64,000 bases of DNA from Trebonia sp963734665. Lineage in GTDB: Bacteria; Actinomycetota; Actinomycetes; Streptosporangiales; Streptosporangiaceae. How positions within the stretch are numbered: the first letter of the stretch is position 1; every line of letters begins with the position of its first letter. This document shows, one piece after another, positions 59,097-64,000 of the stretch. The notes under the pieces are model-generated. The model ran no database searches and was not told where the DNA came from. It was given only the letters and a program-made list of their open reading frames with translations. The stretch covers positions 868,001 to 932,000 of the forward strand of contig CAVTIR010000013.1 in assembly GCA_963734665.1 (NCBI GenBank). The letters are read 5' to 3'. Made by a program: the position numbers and the translations under genes.

Positions 59097-60523
59097 AGGG
59101 CCGCCCCCGCGACGGACAGGCCGAAGCTGGCCTCGATGAACGGGAAGTCGGTGAGGATGTCGCCCGCGAATACCTCGTGCATCAGCACCAGGTTGTGGAA
59201 CGAGGCCGACCTCGGCTGACAGCGGGTGACCCGGCCGTCTTCGACGGTCAGGTCGTAGATGACCTCTCCTTGCGGGGCCTCGGCCCAGCCGGTCGCCCGG
59301 CCGTCCGGGAGATCGCAGGGCCTCTGGAGAGTTGGCCGCTGTCGTTCGGGAAAGTCGATGAGGGCCTGCCGGATGAGGCGGAAAGCCTCAGCGATCTCCT
59401 CGAACCGGACCCGGAGCCGGGTCATGGCGTCTCCCCCGGAGTGCGGCTTGGCTGGTGTCATGCCGAGCAGCGGGTAGGCGTCGTGCGGGCGGGCGAGGCG
59501 CGCGTCGTCGGAGTACCCGGATGCCTTGCCAATGGGGCCGAGGGCGCCGTGCTCGCAGGCGCGGGCCGGGATGAGCCGGCCGGTGCCGCGCAGCCGGTCG
59601 AGGAACGAGGAGGTGCCCATCAGCGCCTCAGCGTCAGCGGTGACCTGCTTCTCGATCGGACCGAGCCCGGCGAGGATCTCGTGGGGGCTCTTCCGGGGGA
59701 CCGCCGCTATCCCCCCAGGGACCACGACGCCACGGCCGAAGCGGCTGCCGCACAGCCCGCTGACCAGGCGCAGCACCCGTTCCTTGTGCAGGGCGAAGCG
59801 GGCGGTGGCGACCGCGAGGCCGGCCGCGTCCGCCAGCCGCATCGCGACGTCGAGATGGTTGGCGATCCGCTCAAGCTCGGCGTGCACGACGCGGACCAGA
59901 GCGGCTTCGCGGGGAATCTCGCACCCGGCGATCGCTTCGGCCGCGTGGCAATAGGCGAGGGCGTGGGCGACGGAGGCGATGCCCTCGGCCCGCTCGGCGA
60001 GGAGCACGCCGTCGCTGACGGTCATGCCGGTGAACCTGGCGGCGATGCCGCGGTGCTTGTAGAAGATCCGCATGTTCAGGTGCGGGATCGCCTCGCCTGG
60101 GGTCTCGATCAGGTACTCCATCGACTCGAACACCCCGGAGCGGACGGGCCCGTGCGGGATCGTGAACAGGCCGTAGCCGGCGACGTGCCTGGGCAGCGCG
60201 TGGTCGTCCGGGCGGCCGGGCACTGTCAGGGGTGCGAGCCGGGGATGGCCGTCGGGAATCACGCCCGTCTCGTCGTGGATCACCCGCTCGTACCAGAACG
60301 CGGCGCCGATCACCGTGGTGAGCGCCGGGTACCTGGCCGCCCCCGGCGGTAGCGGCGCCTCCAGCGTGTCGATCCCGTCCGGGCTCGCGACGTGGGCGGA
60401 CAGGGTGATGCCACGGTCCCTGTGCGCCGCGAACACGCCTGCGAACCTGTCGCCGCGCGCCACCCTGGCTTCCAGCGCCTCGGCGAGCGCCGTCACGGTC
60501 GGCTCGGTGCTCGTGATCGTCAT
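59093..60523 (-). CDS. HyfG/NuoCD-like large subunit lacking all NiFe-site cysteines
   Basis: 476 residues; NuoC-like part (1-130) fused to NuoD/hydrogenase large-subunit part. HAELERIANHLDVAMRLADAAGL and FARGDRFAGVF-like segments give the family. The first NiFe motif (R-I-C-G-I-C) is R178-A-E180-G-I-A183, and the second (D-P-C-x-x-C) is replaced by FGLS470VAG473, so none of the four cysteines remains. Ni-Fe and H2 chemistry are therefore excluded. SFHNLVLMHEVFAGDILTDFPFIEASFG shows the C-terminus is complete, not truncated. Confidence 0.92.
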   Translation of the reverse strand: MTITSTEPTVTALAEALEARVARGDRFAGVFAAHRDRGITLSAHVASPDGIDTLEAPLPPGAARYPALTTVIGAAFWYERVIHDETGVIPDGHPRLAPLTVPGRPDDHALPRHVAGYGLFTIPHGPVRSGVFESMEYLIETPGEAIPHLNMRIFYKHRGIAARFTGMTVSDGVLLAERAEGIASVAHALAYCHAAEAIAGCEIPREAALVRVVHAELERIANHLDVAMRLADAAGLAVATARFALHKERVLRLVSGLCGSRFGRGVVVPGGIAAVPRKSPHEILAGLGPIEKQVTADAEALMGTSSFLDRLRGTGRLIPARACEHGALGPIGKASGYSDDARLARPHDAYPLLGMTPAKPHSGGDAMTRLRVRFEEIAEAFRLIRQALIDFPERQRPTLQRPCDLPDGRATGWAEAPQGEVIYDLTVEDGRVTRCQPRSASFHNLVLMHEVFAGDILTDFPFIEASFGLSVAGAAL

Positions 60524-62082
60524 TGCGCACCTCGCAGTTGTGCCACCGCCTGGGTGATCAGGTTCGTGAGCTCTCCCGGCGGATGCACCCCGAGCAGGAC
60601 CAGGACCGCAAGGCCTGCCAGGACGGGGACCACCATCCAGGCGCTTGGCTCGCCTGGCGCAAGGACCCGGCTCGCCTGCGCGCGGGACCGGACCGCGACG
60701 GCGCCCCCGTCCGCGTGAGCGCCGCCGGCCGCCTCGGTTTCGTGGGCCGGTGCCTCCTCTCCTCCGCCGGCCAGCACCTTGGCGGGCCCGGGTGTCAGGA
60801 GCATGCTGGTCACCGAGGTGGTCAGACCGAAGAACGCGACCGCCACCAGGATCACGAGCACCGCGGCGGCCGCGTCGCTCTCGCTAGACAGTCCTCCGGC
60901 GACGATCTCGAACTCGCTGCGGAAGATGCCGGACGGGGGAAGGGCGGACAGCGCGAAGACGGCGAGCAGGAACAGCGGCCCGCTCCACGGCAGCAGCCGC
61001 AGACCGTCGCGCATGGCGGACATCTGCTTGGTCCCGTATTTGACCGTGAACACGCCCGCGCCCATGAAGGCGTTGCCCTTGGCGGCGGCGTGCGCCATCA
61101 CGTGCAGCAGCACCCCGGCGAGCGCGACCGGCGCGCCGAAGGACACGCCGATCGCCAGGATGCCCATGTGCTCCACGCTTGAGTACGCGAGCAGCCGCTT
61201 GACGTCCCGCTGCCCGAACACGTAGAGCGAGGCAAGCAGCAGCGACGCGATCCCGAACGCAAGCAGCGTGTCTCTCGGGATGCCAGTGCCAAGCGCGGCG
61301 GTGGCGACCTGGTAGAAGCGCAGGATGGCGTAGAAGCTGGTCGCAAGCAGCGCACCGGACAGCAGCGCGGACACCGGCGTCGGCGCCTCTGAGTGCGCGT
61401 CCGGCAGCCAGGTATGCACGGGAACCAGGCCGACCTTCGTGCCGTAGCCGAGAACCGCGAGGAGGAACGCCAATTCGACTGGCGTCTTCGGCAGGCGGGA
61501 GCCTGCGGAGATCAGCGGCTGGATCGCGAGGTTGGAGTGCGCGCCAAGCACCTGCGCCCCGGCGTAGTAGGCGAAGATGGTGGCCAGCAGGCCGAGGCCG
61601 AGGCCCACGGACGCGATCAGGACGTACTTCCATGACGCCTCGGCGGCCCCGTCCGTGTCCTCAATCGCGACGAGCAGCGCGGAGATGACCGTGGTCACTT
61701 CGATGGCGATCCACAGCAGCGCCAGGCTGCCCATCAGCGGCGCGGCGAGCATTGCCCAGGCGAACACGTTGAAGCCGAGGTAGAACCGGCGCGTGTACCG
61801 GTCCGTCCGGTCTTTCAGGTACCCCGCCGCGTAGACGCCCACGGCCGCGTACAGGAAGCCGGTAGCGAGCAGGAAGATCACGCTGACCGCGTCGGCCCGC
61901 AGGTATGTCAGGTAGTTCAGCGTGCCGTGGGTGGCAGCGGGGATCAGGGCAAGCACGAGCCCGAAGCACGCGATGCCAGACGCGATGGTGATCCCCGCCG
62001 CCACCCGGGCCGGCGTCAGGAAGCACACGATCCCGGCGGCCAGCGGGAGGATGAGGATGGCCAGGATGACTCCGATCACCAC
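60520..62082 (-). CDS. HyfF/NuoM-N-like proton-translocating membrane subunit
   Basis: 520 residues, about 14 TM helices. Antiporter core residues are kept: LLWIAIEVTTVISALLVAI (Glu in TM5), GYGTKVGLVPVHTWLPDAHSEAPTPVSALLSG (Lys in TM7 and the broken helix), and LLHVMAHAAAKGNAFMGAG (Lys/His in TM8). A charged Ala/Glu-rich loop (HETEAAGGAHADGG) lies before the last TM. GTG with AGGAG upstream. Second pump unit of the complex. Confidence 0.92.
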   Translation of the reverse strand: MVIGVILAILILPLAAGIVCFLTPARVAAGITIASGIACFGLVLALIPAATHGTLNYLTYLRADAVSVIFLLATGFLYAAVGVYAAGYLKDRTDRYTRRFYLGFNVFAWAMLAAPLMGSLALLWIAIEVTTVISALLVAIEDTDGAAEASWKYVLIASVGLGLGLLATIFAYYAGAQVLGAHSNLAIQPLISAGSRLPKTPVELAFLLAVLGYGTKVGLVPVHTWLPDAHSEAPTPVSALLSGALLATSFYAILRFYQVATAALGTGIPRDTLLAFGIASLLLASLYVFGQRDVKRLLAYSSVEHMGILAIGVSFGAPVALAGVLLHVMAHAAAKGNAFMGAGVFTVKYGTKQMSAMRDGLRLLPWSGPLFLLAVFALSALPPSGIFRSEFEIVAGGLSSESDAAAAVLVILVAVAFFGLTTSVTSMLLTPGPAKVLAGGGEEAPAHETEAAGGAHADGGAVAVRSRAQASRVLAPGEPSAWMVVPVLAGLAVLVLLGVHPPGELTNLITQAVAQLRGAQ

Positions 62083-62105
62083 TGTCTCCTATTCACCACT
62101 GGCGC

Positions 62106-62861
62106 CTATCCGCGCAGCCGGGTCAGGTCGGCGGTCGACAGCGACTCCGCTCGCGCGTGATGTGCCCGGATCAGCATCCCGAACACGACTACAGCGAGCA
62201 GCAGGTCGAACAGGAACGCGGTCTCCAGGAGCAGCGGCAGCCCGGCCGCCACGACGAGCGCCGCCAGCGAGATCGCGTTCTCGAGCGAGAAGAACCCGAT
62301 GGCCTGCGAGGCGACATCCCGGCGCACGATCATCAGCCCGAACGCGACGAACAGCATCGCGGCCGCGATCGCAAGGGCGAGGGCAGGCGCCTCGGCACTG
62401 TGAATGCCCAGGTTCCCACTGTGTTGACCCGGGAGGGCGACCCCCCGGAGCCCCCCGAAAGTGAAGAACCCGAACGCCGCCAGGCCGATGCAGGCCAGCA
62501 CGGCGGTCGCCGGGCTCAGCGTGTAGCTGCCGGCCACCCCGGGCGTTTCCTCGCTGGCTGGCGCGCCGAGAAGGCGGCGCAACACCAGCGGCACGGCGCC
62601 CACCTTCAGCGCGGCGGACAGCGCCGCGAGGGCGTACAGGTCGGGCAGGCCCCGGTCAGCGGCGATGACGACCGCCAGCACGGAGATCAGCGCCGACTGG
62701 ACCGCGTACAGCCGGACCTGGTCCCGCACAAGCGCCTGCCGCAGCATCCCGAACTCAAGCAGCAGCATCAGCGCGGCGATCACGTCGGCCGCACCCGTGT
62801 ACACACCCGGAGCCTGGCCGGGGGTCGTCCCCGCTAGGGCAAGCAGAGCTGCGTTCATCAC
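62106..62861 (-). CDS. HyfE-like membrane subunit
   Basis: 251 residues, about 6 TM helices. VQSALISVLAVVIAADRG and LKVGAVPLVLRRLL in the first half, SQAIGFFSLENAISLAALVVAAGLPLLLE and FDLLLAVVVFGMLIRAHHAR in the second are HyfE/NuoK-like (conserved Glu in the membrane). Start overlaps the HyfC stop (GTG 62861 or ATG 62858). A G/C-run insert (62431-62457) encodes FGGLRGVALPGQ. Confidence 0.88.
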   Translation of the reverse strand: MMNAALLALAGTTPGQAPGVYTGAADVIAALMLLLEFGMLRQALVRDQVRLYAVQSALISVLAVVIAADRGLPDLYALAALSAALKVGAVPLVLRRLLGAPASEETPGVAGSYTLSPATAVLACIGLAAFGFFTFGGLRGVALPGQHSGNLGIHSAEAPALALAIAAAMLFVAFGLMIVRRDVASQAIGFFSLENAISLAALVVAAGLPLLLETAFLFDLLLAVVVFGMLIRAHHARAESLSTADLTRLRG

Positions 62862-63820
62862 CCGCCCCCAAGGTAGAGAGTAAAGACGCCGAGCACCGCG
62901 AGCAGGAACGCGGCAGACGCGTATTCGGTGATCTTGAACAGGCGCAGCTTGGCGAACGAGTCATCGATCACCGCGACGACCACGCCGATCGCGGCCGCCT
63001 TCGCAAGCAGCGCCACGATCGCCAGCAGCACGGCACCGAGCCGCTGCGTGGACGCCAGGCCCCACGGGGCGACGAACACGTCGCACAAGATCGTGAACAG
63101 GATGAATTGCTTGAGCATCGAGCCCCACTTCAGCAGGGCGAAGTAGGGGCCCGAGTGCTCGAAGGAGCGGGCCTCCTCGATCATGCCGAACTCGTTGGTG
63201 CCGGTGTGCGTCTCCACGGGGATCCGGCCGGTCTCGTGCAGGATCACCATGAACAGCGCCGCGGACGCCAGCAGGTGGGCGGGGCGGATCACCTGACCGG
63301 CCGATGACCGCACCGTTGCCGCCAGCGCGTAGGGCAGGTCGGTGCCGGTCAGCAGTGCCACTGTGAACACCACGAACAGCACGACCGGCTCGGTGATCGC
63401 CGAGAACGTCTTCGCCCGGCTCGAACCCAGCTGCGCGTACGGGCTGCCCGTTTCCAGAGCGGCGGTCGCCACGACGAAGCTGGCCAGCGACAGCAGGAAC
63501 CCGCCGCCCAGGATGTCGCCCATGTAGCCGAGCGGCAGACCGTACGTCGTCAGCACCGGGATCAGCAGCGGGATCGTCAGGTACGCCGCCACCGCCACCG
63601 GCGGCGCGGCCAGGAAGAACCAGCTCGCGCCTGACGGGGCGAGCGCCTCCTTGCGGCACAGCTTCGCCAGGTCGTAGTACGGCTGCAGCACCCGAGGTCC
63701 CCGCCGCCCTTGCAGCCGCGCCTCTACCTTCGCGATCAGGCCCATCACCCCGGGCGCGCCGAACGCGACGGTGACGACCTGAAGCAGCTGAATGACGGGG
63801 ATCGGGACGGCCGCGCTCAT
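62858..63820 (-). CDS. HyfC/NuoH-like membrane subunit
   Basis: 320 residues, eight TM helices. GVMGLIAKVEARLQGRRGPRVLQPYYDLAKLCRKE is the NuoH/HyfC signature loop; VILHETGRIPVETHTGTNEFGMIEEARSFEHSG carries the acidic channel residues at the quinone-site/E-channel end. First structural gene of the complex; it starts with ATG overlapping the stop of a 17-codon leader. Directs the module to the membrane. Confidence 0.93.
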   Translation of the reverse strand: MSAAVPIPVIQLLQVVTVAFGAPGVMGLIAKVEARLQGRRGPRVLQPYYDLAKLCRKEALAPSGASWFFLAAPPVAVAAYLTIPLLIPVLTTYGLPLGYMGDILGGGFLLSLASFVVATAALETGSPYAQLGSSRAKTFSAITEPVVLFVVFTVALLTGTDLPYALAATVRSSAGQVIRPAHLLASAALFMVILHETGRIPVETHTGTNEFGMIEEARSFEHSGPYFALLKWGSMLKQFILFTILCDVFVAPWGLASTQRLGAVLLAIVALLAKAAAIGVVVAVIDDSFAKLRLFKITEYASAAFLLAVLGVFTLYLGGG

Positions 63821-63870
63821 CGCGCGACCTTCATATCATTGCCTGGCGGTTCCAGCCCCTCGTCTTTCAT
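63817..63870 (-). CDS. 17-codon leader ORF coupled to the hydrogenase-like operon
   Basis: MKDEGLEPPGNDMKVAR then TGA. GTAGGAGGC lies 4 bases before the ATG, stronger than any ribosome site of the subunit genes, and the TGA (63819-63817) overlaps the ATG of the HyfC-like gene. Suggests translational coupling; the peptide itself need not be functional. Confidence 0.55.
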   Translation of the reverse strand: MKDEGLEPPGNDMKVAR

Positions 63871-63891
63871 AACGCCTCCTACCCGTGAGAG

Positions 63892-63906
63892 CCCTGAGTT
63901 TCAGGG
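63892..63906. other. Small perfect hairpin upstream of the leader ORF
   Basis: CCCTGA-GTT-TCAGGG, followed on the plus strand by a run of G. It lies 20 bases upstream of the leader ATG, in the probable 5' untranslated region of the operon; may shape the mRNA leader. 63907-64000 shows no further feature. Confidence 0.35.
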
Positions 63907-64000
63907 GGGGGTAGAGGCCATCAGCACGGCTGGCGCCGGGCGGTTATGGCGAGCCTCATCGCCAGGGCACCATCATGTCTCACGCTGTGCCCGCCCCGCA

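Noticed and set aside
59012..60352. Long plus-strand frame opposite the HyfG-like gene
   Set aside because: Low-complexity Arg/Gly/Asp composition and it mirrors the real gene; no start signal.

Overview
The window is high-GC DNA with short intergenic gaps, many GTG starts and 4-base ATGA/GTGA overlaps. A mycothiol-type maleylpyruvate isomerase, a PknB-like kinase, an ECF42/DGPF sigma-factor pair and repeated DUF-type actinobacterial genes point to a filamentous-type actinomycete (order not determinable from the sequence alone). No rRNA, tRNA, CRISPR array or intact insertion sequence was seen.

Layout. 0.1-16 kb: housekeeping and accessory enzymes and small regulators: GH3 lipoprotein, flavin monooxygenase, YCF48-type lipoprotein, amidohydrolase, ArsR+SRPBCC, DGPF+ECF sigma, TetR+MFS exporter, a zinc-phospholipase-like protein, a carboxymuconolactone-decarboxylase-like protein beside a decayed IclR regulator, and an FAH-family hydrolase. 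16-26 kb: Ser/Thr kinase, large membrane protein, a split PEP-synthase-like pair resembling phenylphosphate synthase with an inositol-phosphatase-like partner, and a MetE-like enzyme. 26-33 kb: mycothiol isomerase, an AT-richer island with a truncated GNAT and an unknown membrane protein, fumarylacetoacetase, pyrophosphatase, AAA ATPase. 33.4-35.5 kb: fluoride-resistance operon (candidate riboswitch, two crcB genes, triple DUF190 protein). 35.5-38.6 kb: NitT/TauT-type ABC transporter. 39.6-49.6 kb: a quinoprotein module: GAF-LytTR regulator and R2-like diiron protein, divergent from cupredoxin-like protein, PQQ alcohol dehydrogenase with a lanthanide-type DYD motif, pqqABCDE, a divergent NRAMP transporter, and a TRASH-like microprotein. 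49.9-56 kb: MntP, O-methyltransferase, quinone oxidoreductase, PAP2 phosphatase, short dynamin-like GTPase. 56.2-63.9 kb: a complete six-subunit complex related to group 4 [NiFe]-hydrogenase/complex I.

The most unusual system is the last one. The large subunit has lost all four NiFe-ligand cysteines and the NuoB-like subunit all four cluster cysteines, while the ion-translocating membrane subunits keep their key charged residues and exactly one ferredoxin [4Fe-4S] site remains. It looks like a metal-free, catalytically re-purposed hydrogenase-type ion pump, headed by a 17-codon leader ORF coupled to the first subunit. The second notable system is the PQQ/lanthanide module, whose dehydrogenase shows no signal peptide. 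A third signal is a 9-copy, single-orientation interspersed sequence (core TTGCTGTTATC), partly linked to a family of long perfect hairpins.
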